Source of the DNA: Chlamydomonas sphaeroides
Taxonomy: Eukaryota > Chlorophyta > Chlorophyceae > Chlamydomonadales > Chlamydomonadaceae
Assembly: GCA_001662425.1 (NCBI GenBank)
Contig: BDDC01000709.1
Coordinates: 1,791 to 43,521 of the forward strand
Reading direction: 5' to 3'
DNA length: 41,731 bases
Below the pieces are notes generated by a model that worked only from the letters and a program-made list of their open reading frames with translations, did no database searches and was not told the origin of the DNA. Positions 24,601-36,600 of the stretch are shown here, piece after piece. The position numbers and the translations under genes were made by a program. Position 1 is the stretch's first letter, and each line of letters starts with the position of its first letter.

Positions 24601-27600
24601 TAGATGGGCTGTGGCTATCGTGCTAGGACCTTACGCTGCTAGCTAGCAAGCACGGTGCCCGACAAACGGCCACGAGCGAGGCCAGCTGTGTAGGCCATAT
24701 GCCCCCTTGATAGACGCCGCTCACATCCAGAGAGTCACCCAGCCGCTGGGGTCTGCTACGAGGGCATGCGACCGCGAGGGCGACCACAGCTTGTCACATG
24801 CCCAGCTCGACGCATTAACGCCAGCCGGCACCGGGTGGAGCCCACAGCGGCGGGAGACGCTCGGGTCGCAGATGGTGGTCGGTAGGCAGGTCGTGAAGGC
24901 GTCAGACACAAGCTGCGCCAGCACGGCTGCGGGAGGCACACGTATGGGCACGAGCGTGATGTATGGCAAGAGCGGGGCCCAAGGGTGCGTACAGCCCGTG
25001 CAGCTGAGTAAGGCAGCGTGCACAACTGGGTCGGCGTGGTCGTCTGGCCCGCTCCGTCCAAGCGCTCCCAACGCACATGCCGATGGGCGGTGCGCTGACA
25101 CCGTCTGGCCCCAGCCCCAGCCACGCGCCCCAGTGCCTCACGCACGAGTCTGAGTCAGCCCCCGTCCCAACGCACGTGCTGCCGGCACGGGGTGCGACGA
25201 AACCGTCTGGCTCCTGGCGTTAAGCACGACCACCTGGCCTGAGTCCGTGACTGCGCATAGAGCGTGTATGACAGTGTTGCAGGTAAGAGGGACGGCAAAG
25301 ACTCGGTTGCATTACAGTTTTGAACGCATCTGCAGCACACTATCGTACCTTGCAGCATGAAGGGGCTGGCGTCGATACCCGCCAGGGTGATTTCTTGCGA
25401 GCCCTCAAAGCTGCGGCGGGGCGCGCGAGCCACGTCTCCAGAGAATGCAAGCTGCCAGCAGCACTAGACCGTGGGCCGCGTTTGATCCATTCACATTTTA
25501 TTCGCAAGTGGACAGACCGTTGTTGCTTGCGGCAGGCATGTGCTTATGAAATACCTCGTTTCCTTTCCTCACCTAGATCCACTGACGGTGCCGTCGTTGC
25601 TAACGAGCTGCCAGGCACCATCCCTGGGGAAGCAGAGTGCGGGCGGCAGGGGCACACTGGTTGCAGCGCACTACGCTGTGTCGGCATCCACAAAGCTCCG
25701 GGTAATGGTTGGTGCCCATGTGCCACACTAGCTGTGGCGCCGCCGTGACGGACTCACGCACCTGCGCAGGACCAGGTTTCGCCCCGCCCTCGGCACGCCA
25801 GCTGGCGATGTGCCGTGGCTCCAGATGGCGGTGCCGGGGAAGGAGCCGGCGCTGGTGTCGTACAGGACCAGCCGCCCGTCGCGCAGTATCACTAGCAGGA
25901 ATCTCCCGTTGGGGGAGGGGAGCCGGTTGCAGGGCCAATCCTCTGTAAAATCTACTGGCAGCAGGCTGGCGTACAGGCCGCAGCCCTGCACCACCGCAGA
26001 GGCGCACGAGGTAACGGAGCTGGGGCAGGTCAGCACGGCGCCGCCACCGATGCGGATGACCGGGAGATAGCCTGCGCAGCAATGCAAATCAGGATAACTG
26101 ATGCTGCTCGGGAGTTAACATGCGTGAAAACACTCATTGGTCTTGCAGCGTGCGCGCTCGTGAGATCTTCGGGATCCGCGTGGCTACGGGGCCAGGCCAG
26201 CGCGCAGTCAGCCTACGCCCGGCCTCGCGCAGTGAGGCCATAAGTCCCACCTGAGAACTGGCCCGGGCACATGGCGGCCGGCGCGAAGGGCATCCCAGTG
26301 TCGGTTTCAGCCAGGGAGCAGCCGCGGGAGCTGCAGGGAGAAGCAGGAGCAGGCGAGTGCGCCATTCCCAGATACCCCAGTGGGCACGTGAGGATGCGTT
26401 CGACACACATGCAAGGCACGCACGAGAACACCAGGCACACTGCTGGCGGCTGGGCATGGGTGCGATGCGACGGAGCAAACGCGGTGTCTGGATGTTGTCC
26501 TAGAGTTCGCTCGTTGCCCTTGCGACCCTGCACATGGACCTTCATACGTGCGTGCCCGGCCCATGTCCTAACCTCAGTACAGCGCCCCTCCGCATGGCCA
26601 CGGTGTCGTCGCAAATCCTGCAAGGCGGTGCCGTACAAGCGGTGAGCATTCGAGTCGCTTCCAGCACGCTTGCGCGCATGTTGCAGGTCGCACGCCATGC
26701 CACATTATTAGAATCAGCACCAGCTCACCAGTCGTATACTCCGTCGCTGTCGCACTGCGCAGCCACGGGGGTAGCGGAGCCACACCAGCTCGCGGTGGGA
26801 GCCGGGCAGGCTGCGAGGGAGCGAAGAGGGACAGTGGGCGGTTGGAAAGCAGCACCGCCGCCGAGTGGCCCGTGGCAAGGGCTCTGCAGATGGACGAAGC
26901 TGCATGCCAATGCTGTTAGGTGTCTGTCTGTGCATTGGCGTGGCGTGTGTGCGGATCCGAGGGAGCTGCAGGCGCCGCCCTCCTTGTTCCCATGACGCAC
27001 CGCCGAGGCTGGACCAGGCTTCCTTTCCGGCCCGGTTGAGGATGACGGCCTCAACGCTCTGGCCCTTGGCCTGCACCACCATCCGAAAAGGCTGCATGGA
27101 GGCGCCGGCGTTCCTCGGGAACGAAGTGCCAACGCTGGTCGAGGATAGGATGGTGGTTCCGTTGACGGTGACCAGAAGCCAGCCGCCCGTGTTGGTGAGC
27201 AGCAGGCTGCGGCGGAGCGTCACCGAAGGAGCGTATTTGGGACACGTTAAATGAACATGGTGCTCGTGTGTTCAAGTGTCAAGCAGAACAGAACCCCACG
27301 TGTGCGCTACAGCATAGCAGCTTGTACAGCAAACAAATTGGCATCGGGAAATGCAATTGTCAAAGATTCTGAACCCTACACTCCTCGAACACGCAGAACA
27401 GCACGCCTCCGGTCTTTCATGCGCCTGACCCACCTGGCCCCGCCCAGTGCGGCGGTGTTGGTGGACCAGATGTGCTGAGGGATGCCGGAAGCCTCATTGG
27501 TCAGAGACACGTTACCAGAAGGCAGTACGCGGAGCACGAGGTTGCCATCGATGCTGAAGAGCGCGTCACACCCCCAGCCCGCCGCCGCCGCTGTTCCAAG

Positions 27601-30600
27601 CGGGGCGGCGTACAGGCCGCAGGACCTCAGCTGCGGGCCGTCGCAGTACGGCACTGTGGGCTGGCAGACCGTGTTGGCCTCAGACGTAAGCTGAACGCGA
27701 ACATCTGAGGAGAAGCAGTGCGGCGAAGAACAGGCCCAGACTTGAATTGGGAACGCGCAGCAGCGTCAGACGTAAGCAATCAACCCGGTGAGATACCGTA
27801 ATGTCAATCCCCGCCACTAAGCCCGACCTCACCCGCGGCGTATGAGCGGGACGTCCACGCCTGGTTGCCAGCGCTGTTGGCCATGGTCAGGAAGCCTTGA
27901 GTGGCAACCGTAAGGGAGAAGGGCGCCCTGCCGGTGCCAGAGGTTGCTCCAAATTGCGTCCCTATTGTCACGGCAGCCCGTGTGGTGCCGTTGGGGAATA
28001 TGACCTCCAGGCCGCCACCAGCTGCCACCGTCCAGACGGCCCCGGGGGCGGTGGGCGTGCTGGTGGCGGACCACATAACACCCGACGAGCGGCTCAGGTT
28101 GGGTGTGCGGTGCAGCGCGAGCACCCCGTCGCGGTGCAGGACCAGGGCCAGCTGGCGAGCGGGCGAGTAGATCTTGTTGCACTGCGGTGGTGGCAATGTT
28201 GCAGGGTGTGTCATCAGGATAGCCGTTCTCAAATAGCAGTCTGAGCAAAGGCGTGTGCCGCTTTGGAACGAGCACACCAAGAGTGTGTCGGACGCATGTA
28301 TGTGGGCCGTGTGGCTGCACGTGGGCTCGCCCCATACTGGCACTGCCGCTCGCCCACCTGCCAGTCCTCGTCCCAGTCGTCTGTGGGGCTGGGGTACAGC
28401 CCGCAGCGCACCACGGTGGAGGCGGAGCAGGCGCTGATGGACGTGGGGCAGGGCGCCGACCCACGGGACAGCCGGTACAGGCCCGCTGCGAGGCAGGGAA
28501 ACGAAGGCAGGGGAACCGGTTGTCATGATTATCGTGACACATGCGCTTGCTTGAGCAGTTGTGGCATTCATGTCACCAGAAGCCCCAGCGCACCTCCCAG
28601 CAGCAGCGGGCAGCTCGAGGCGGGGGCGTTGGGCCATCCCGTCCGCAGGTCCGCCAGGCTGCACCCCGTGGCAGGGGACACCACACCGGTGGCGCCGCTC
28701 GGGTCCTCGCACAGCCNNNNNNNNNNNNNNNNNNNNNNNNNNNNNNNNNNNNNNNNNNNNNNNNNNNNNNNNNNNNNNNNNNNNNNNNNNNNNNNNNNNN
28801 NNNNNNNNNNNNNNNNNNNNNNNNNNNNNNNNNNNNNNNNNNNNNNNNNNNNNNNNNNNNNNNNNNNNNNNNNNNNNNNNCGCTGCGTTGGGTGCAGGAG
28901 GGACAGGAGCATACATTCATGCTGATGAGCGAGATCACATGCACGATTGTAGCAAGTTGCTGCCGCGTGGTCATAGCCGAGGAATAGGAAGCGCCCCTGT
29001 CACGTACATAGCCTGTACGCCCAGCCGGCCGAGATGGCGAGCGCTGCCGGAGCGGGCTGCAGGTCCACCGCTTGGGCTGATGACAGCGCGTCACACGTCG
29101 CCATGCGGAGCACGCCGCCGACTGCCGCGGGCGCCTCGAGGCAGATGCGGGTGAGGTTGAAGAGGTTGGAGGGGCCAGCGAGAAGCGAGGCCACGTCGGG
29201 CCGTGACAGCTGGTAGACTTCCCTGCAGGGCGTCGGCGATCAAGACGGCCGACGTGATGCTTGTTGGGCATAATGCAATGGCAGCGAGGCTCTGGCATCC
29301 CCTCTTCAAATACAGATACATGCACGCATGTGCCGTGCGCACCTCCCGGCAACGCCGTGCGGGTTGACGTACACCGCGGCCTTTTGCACGGAGGATCCGT
29401 TGCAGGGCGCAAACTGCACATCGCGACCCGTTGGGCCCGTGTAGGTGAGGCAGCGGCCCTGGACGTCCTTGACGGCGTAGCGGAAGCCATCCGGGGAGGG
29501 CAGGCCTGCGACACCGCATTTTGGTATTAGTCCGGTCGGGGATTGATGCTTGGGTAGTAGTGCGGTGCTGTTAGCACACCCGAGCAGCGCAGCGAGCTGG
29601 CCCAGCGGACCCGACCGCTGAACGCACCCGGCGTGGGCATGTCACGGAGGTAGAAGCGCACTGACTCATCGTTGGTCGAACACGCCGTCAGCTGCAAAGC
29701 AGCCCCAGCCTCGTTGCTGCCCCCCGCAACCTGCATGCACATCCCGGGTGCGTGCTGCGGTACCATGTGCCACCAGCTGCCAGGGTGGAATAGGGCGTAG
29801 GCGGGCAGGACGGGGGGCAGAGGGTGCTTCAAACATAAAATGAGCCCATCGCCAACACCAAACACGGGGCTACCTGCACGTCGCTGCGGCGGCTAATCGC
29901 ACACCGGCGAGCCGTATGTGCATTGATTGGTAAGAGCAACACGACCCGCGCTGCACTCGCAGCCATGAAACGCAGGACTGTGTGATCGCACCCTTGTGAG
30001 TACTCTCGCAGGAAGAACTGCATGTGGGGTGCATCCGTGCAGGCAGCTAGTACGATGGGTGTGCCGGCCGCGCCAGCCGCGCCCTGCGCACTCCAGCACA
30101 GCCCGGCCGTGGTCTTGATGTACCACACGCCAGGGGCACCTGGTGGGAGGGCCCAAACCAGCGGACGTCGATAGGGGCCGGGCAAGGCACGGCGCGAGGC
30201 TGCGTTCTGCTAGCTAGACGGACCTACCAGCAGCGTCGAAGGCATACTGGAACATCGTTGCGTCTTCAAACGGCTGAGGGCACACCGACTGCTGTAATCC
30301 AGACCCGACCATCTGTGAGCCATTTGCGATGAAGATGCACAGCGAACTGCCGGACCCAGGCGTAATCAGCGAGAGTGCGGCTCCTGTGGGCGCGTGGACG
30401 GCACATCGAAGCTGCACCTGTTGACAACATTGCTGCAACCAGAAACCCCGTCCCAACTGCCGCACCGTCCTCGATGAGCTTAAAGATACTGCGGCTGTCT
30501 GGCGTGCAGTCCACAGACGACACTAGGCTGTCGCCAAGCGGCCTCGCGCACTGGCTGCCGTCGCCCAGTCGGATCATGAAGCTGAGCTCGGACGGCTTCT

Positions 30601-33600
30601 CCTGGCCGAAGTGCTGTGGGCAGCGGGCAAGGCGGGGAGTGGGGTAGGTGTGAGATCCATCTCTTGACGGCAACACTCCTTCCATCGCACCTTAAGGCGC
30701 TGTGGCTGGATGTAGGCTGGGTTGAAGGGACTCTCGAGCCAACTGGAAAGGGAGGGTGTGAAGGGCGTGAGGATCTATCCGTGCGCGAGACGGCTACATG
30801 CAACCAGGCCACGCACCGAACATTATCACCCAGCAGATAGAGTCACGGCATTTAGGGGCGCGTGCCGCCCAGGCTCTCACCCAGTGAAGTGCCCCACCAC
30901 CGCCAACGCCCAGCGCTGTGGCAGGTAGCGATCAACTTGGTCAGCGCCGAACTCCGGGTTGGTCTTGTACGTAATGCCCGTGCCCCTGCGCGAGAGGGTG
31001 CATCAGAGGGCATGCGTGCTTCAGCGCAATCAAGAGCCTGAAGTCCCATTGCCCTAGGGTGGGCCGGCAGCTGGCGTTTTGGACAGCGGGCGCCCGCTTG
31101 CCGACAGAGGGTGCGGTCAGCAGTGCGGCACAGTTTGCTAAACCTGCAGCGCCAAAACCAGCCCTCACATGACGTGGAAGGTAATGCTGGCTCCGGCGGG
31201 GGCAATTATGCGCAGCCGCTCCACGTTATTAATGTTGTCTGCGTGCGAGGCGGCGCCGGAGGTTGCCTTCTGCCACACATTGTGCTCCCTGCCCCAGAAG
31301 AACGAGCAAGACCAGCATGCACCCAGCGGCCCCGGCTCATCACCTGCCACCAGCGGTATGCGGGTACCGTTGCCGTTGACCTCGTATCGGAGGTCCAGGT
31401 TGTTGACCAGGTGGCGGCTGGTGCTGGTGGTGGCCGGGTAGTCGTACCAGGACAGGACCGCCGTGATGGGGCTGCGGCGACGGGGCAGGGCAAGGCCGGG
31501 CACTGCATCGGGACAGTATGCATGCATGCGTCTTCGTTGCGCAGGGCCATGCTCCCATCCGGGGGGCGCGTACGTCGATCGGGGTGTCCAGCACTCAGCG
31601 TGCACAGCGACATGTGCACGCTTCGCCCACCGTAAGGACGCAAGCAGCCCGCTCACCCGTCGCCCGTGGCCCTGATTCCGCGGATGCTGATGACCTGGCC
31701 ATGGCTGATGGCCTCTCCGTCCGCCACTTGGAGGTTGATGGTGTCGGGCGTGAGGCCGGGCAGCGGCAGGGAGCCGGACAGGTCCATGCGCCCCCAGCCC
31801 TGTGCAAGCATGGTGGCGAGCGGCCGGGATTGCCGGGGTTGCTCAACCGCCGAATCAAATCGCGCCATGCTTGTGGGAACGAAGGCACAGCTGCGCACCT
31901 GCATTCCGTCCGGGCCGGCGCCCAGAGTCCTCCCCAGGTTTAGGGCGTAGCCTCCCTGGGGTTGAGAACAGTGAAGCCGTTAGTCATACAGCGGGTAGGC
32001 TTCGGTTTGCGCTTCGCACACGGGATTGCGGACATGCCGTTTACAAGCGCCGCCGTTCCACACGCGCTGTACCGTAACGATACGCGCCACCAGGTTGCTG
32101 CAGCGCGCCACCTCACCTGGAGCGAGCGTGCTCCCGCAATGGTAACCGCCTTGAGCAGAGCGCCCGAGGGAGTGAAGTTGGCGGACTCAGGGCCGCGGTA
32201 GCCCTTGGGGTAGTAGCCGTCCCTAGGTGTGAGGGGGCATGTGTACACGTTAGCGTGTGAGGAGACTTAGCTCATGTTATCGTAAACAACGTAAGTTTCG
32301 GTCGTAACGTCCGCAGGTGAGCGAGGCCGGTGTCACGCCGGCAGACCCGCCCCGCCCCGCACCCTCACATGAAGTACTGCCGCATCAGTAGCAGCTGGCC
32401 CGCCACCTGCGCCACGGCCGCAGAGGCGCCTGCGGGCGGCAGGGCGAGCCAGGTGAGTGCGCTGCGGCTGAGAAGAGGGACGTCTGCCCGTGGCAGACTG
32501 CTGTATGTGCGTGCAGCTCGGGGTCATAGGCATACCCTGGTCGACACGAGACGCGGCGGAGCACGTGCTGCCTGCAGCCATCCATCCGGGGCGGGGTAAG
32601 ATGCATACCAGCAAACGGGTGTCCAGATTTCCGCAGCGGCACCGCTTAATCTGGCTGAATGTGGCAGCCTCATCTCACTGTTGATGCCGGCAGGGGCGCC
32701 CGCCGTTGCACTAGCAGAGGTGATGCGTTGGCCTGTCCACAACCAGGGGCGGAACCACGCAACGGCATTGGAGTGTCGCCAGCCATATGAGGGGGCTGCC
32801 ATCTCCCGGTAGAGCAGGGCCCGCCAAGGGATGTAGGGGACAACCAAGGCCTCTGCCTCCGTCGCTGTACCCAGGGCCCCGGCCCATCCCTGGCGAGGCG
32901 TACCTGGAGCAACGATATCTGCGGCACGTGTGCACGCAAGCAACAGGGGGAGGTAATAATGCTTTCGCGTTTTCTTTTGCAGCTTGACAGATTCCCCGCC
33001 AGAGCATCGAAACATCTTCCCCGCCCAGACGTCGTCAAAGCAGCGAACCATGTGGCGGCTTGCACACGCACACAGTCCCAACGCGGCATGCCTTCCTCTG
33101 CCGTACGTGTTCTGCAGCACCTTGTCCGGTGGACCCGGGGCCCCGACATCCCGACCTCGCTCGGATGCGAAGGCAGCAACGCTTGCTGGGCAAACACACT
33201 AGAAAGCAGCAGCAGCACCTGGCTTGATGCGGCCGTCCGCCGCCGTGGGCCCATAGCCCGAAAAGGCCGCAATGTTGTTGGGGCTGGCGGGCGGCAGCTC
33301 CGGCGGCTGCATGTAAGCGACGTGGAGGGCGCTGTTGGCCGCCGCCAGGATGGCCGCGAGGTGCATGCCCAGGTTCTGCGGGGGCGGGACGATGGGCGCA
33401 AGCAACGCGAGGTTTTTGGCGAGTACCACGCGCCTCGAACTGCATGCGAGAGCCAGTGGTACGTGGCTGCAGTGCGGCCGCACTGAACTTGCCGCGGATC
33501 AACGCCTTCGGCGCCTGCTAGATGCTCACCGGGTTTATGTAGGCGTAGGGTAGGCTGGTGCTCATGGTGGGGATGGTGGAAGCGGTGGGAAACACTGAGC

Positions 33601-36600
33601 CGCTGTGGATGAAGATCGCGCCCGCAGCGCCCGCGTCGATGATGCGATTCACCCGGTTTGCCAGAGTGCAGTTTCGGGCAGTCGTGTTGACGAGGACCAG
33701 AGCGCCCCCATACGACCCGTTCAGGACCTCGCAGGCATGCACGGGGCTAGCCAACACAATGTTGAGCCGCTGTTGGGGCTGCGAGCACATAGCAAGGGGA
33801 CAATCACTCATGCAGCGGATTGAGCTTTTGCACGTGTACGTGGCTGCTGGGCCGCCCCTTGATGCTGCAGTTCTGTACGTTTGCCGTCTGCCGTAGCGGC
33901 ACATGGGCGTCCGCCACCCCCTGGATGCCCGCAGTAAGCCCACAGCCTCGCTGCCCCCCTTCCCCGCCCCGTGCTCACTGTGCTGCCGACCGCAGCCACC
34001 CAGGCGGTAAAGTTGGATCCCACGCCCACGTGGAACTGCGACGGGGTCACCGGGTCGACACGCGTGCAGGGGGACAAAGTGGCACAGCAGCAGGTGGTGG
34101 CGCTTTGCTTACCGGGAGCTCCTGCACAGTGTTTCCTCCCGGCACGTTGTATCGGAACATGAGCAGCTGCATGTCTCCGTATCTGTCCACACCCTCCGCC
34201 GTGCTCATTGTTGCTCCCACGGTGAGGACATTCTGAGAGGGCGAGGGCGGGGGCAGCAAGGGCGGATGCGAATGAGTGGGCACATAGAGCCGCGGCGGCA
34301 ACCGGCGGGACGTGGGGGGGGGGACTTTGTTTGGCGCAGCAGGTGTGGCGCGCCTCGGGATGATTGTGCCTTTCGTTCATCCTCCCGGGCCCACCTTGGC
34401 CTCGCCATTCTGCGAGATCGTGGAAGCCATCCTCAGGTCTTGGCCTGGGGGGCCAGGGCAGGAGTTTATGGGGGGGGCAGGCAGCAGGGTGCGGTGTCGG
34501 CACCAACGCTGCCGGATGAGGGCGACTGAGGGCCGCTGTGTCCCTGTCTTGATGGCTGCGGCGGCCGGCTGCGAGTGGAGAGCACGCACCGTTGTTTGAT
34601 GCGGACACGACGCTGAGCCATTGTGGGTTGCGCCAAGCAAAGGTGTCGTACGCCTTCATCGCCGTACTGTAAGCGCCAGTGGCGGATGCGGTGACACTCC
34701 AGGCGTCAGCTCCAATGCGAGCGACCGCAATGTGGTACTGCGGCGGAGCGGCAGCAGCAGTTGCGGTGTTTGTCAACGTGCCAGCTTTCGACAGCTGCGT
34801 TGGTGTCTCTTGAGCAGCACGCCAGCAGGATCCAGAACTCCCCCGCTGCGCACGGCGTGTGTACGTCGCCCGTTGCACATTCTCACATTAAGAAAATTGT
34901 TTTGCCTGCGCATTCATACATGCGAGAGGGGTTAATAAAAAGTAACGAAGGACATTAGCATGGACGATCGTCGGGCCCGGCGGACACATAAAAACGGTAT
35001 CAGATACATATCAAAGCCTGTTTGTCCCGATCCGACCAAGCGCTGCTGAACGCAGTATTTGCCTCCCCAAAAGCGCAGCAGATCCCATCTTGTTTGCTCA
35101 CGCATCGTAGTTGAACGTAGTGAGCAGCCGCTCCAGGGTTCCGTTGGCAATGCCTGCGTCCCACACACTGATGCGCGCCATGGGTGCGGCACCCGTTGTG
35201 GCGGTTCGATCGAAGTCTGCGTCGCCATCGCCAGCCACACCCACAGCGCTCGCCGCAATGAAGGTGCCTGGGCAAGCAGCCCGCAGACGGACACACGCAT
35301 GCGCCGCCATCAATGCCGCCCCGAGGGGATTGCGGCAGTTGGGTTTTCCAGCCGGCACACCATAATGCCCGGGCACACTCTGCTGCAGCCGGATGTACCA
35401 TACATTTCCGCACGTGCTCCCTAGAAGACCATGGCGGTTCCTTGGCAGCGCACATTGATCCAGGAACGACCCCTGGTAAAGCTGCGCACGCACCGTGGCC
35501 CGCCGCCGCGTCTCCAAAGTCGGTTTGCAGACCTGGGGGAACGCGACCGATGAGCACATCAAGACCGGCACCCACGCCAAGAAAGCAGACCTCAAGCATG
35601 CCGCTTGCATCGCTTCGCGTGTAGTTCCGACGGCACAAACTGTCAATGCCATCCCCACTCACGTGTCGTGTACTGGACGACCTTACGATGGGCGCCCGGG
35701 ATAGCTCGAAAGCGCAGCGCGGTGGTCGAGGTGGTGCCTTCATCGCGCGTCATGCTCATGTTGTACTGGAGCGGAGGCAGGCGGTCGTCTACAAACAAGC
35801 AGTGTCCTGCGGGTTGGGAAGGGTTGGGCGGTCCGCAAGGAAGGGTTTTAGATCACCGCAGCTTAGTGGGCCCATGGACACGGTCGGTGAGCACTGCGCT
35901 ATGCTGGGGGCCCGGCCGGCCAACAGCCCAAGACTACTGCGCATGGCAGGTGGCCGCAGCGTGACTCTGGCCGTAGGCGCAGGTATTGCAACGTACACTA
36001 TCTCCCGCCACGTTCCTTCCAATTTATGCGGAGGTGCCCAGTCCAGCCAAGCATCAGCTACTACATAGATAGTAGCCGCAAGGCCAAGCAAGCCGCAACA
36101 CGCTTTGCCGGCCCCTGCCCGTGACGCACCCATGTCCACCCCCGTGTCTGTGATGCCCAGGACCTGCAAGGGATGTGACGCAGCTGTGTCAGGTGGCTGC
36201 CATGCCATGTGCGCGTGCTTGTCCCGGGTAGGTGAAACCCGTGTTCACGGTGTGCAGCATGTACGGCATGCGCGGCGGTACGCGCCTGTTGGTTCCCCAT
36301 CAGTCCGGCCTGCCAGTACGGCAGCAGCTGGCTGGTGGGGTCGTTGAGCTGCTGCGCGCTCAAGGTCCCTGGTGGGCGGCGACGGAAATCGAGGCCAGGT
36401 ACAATTAATACAGGCGCATTCTGTCTCAGGCCACCCGTGCTGGCAAACGGCGCGTGCAGCCTTGGTCCCATCCCCTTGCTTGTGCAGCGGCGTGCGCTGC
36501 AGAGGCGCGCTGCCCTCTCGCAGCTGACGCCCCCTCCCCCCCAGCTCGCACCGTACTGCAAAAGCGTCTGCGCGACGGCGTTGTCTGCCCGGGCGCGGAG

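Noticed and set aside
29008..30613. Beta-trefoil repeats as evidence of a ribosome-inactivating toxin
   Set aside because: Only the carbohydrate-binding type of repeat is present and it is attached to a protease. No toxin A-chain-like sequence is seen. The fold is common in harmless lectins and glycosidases.
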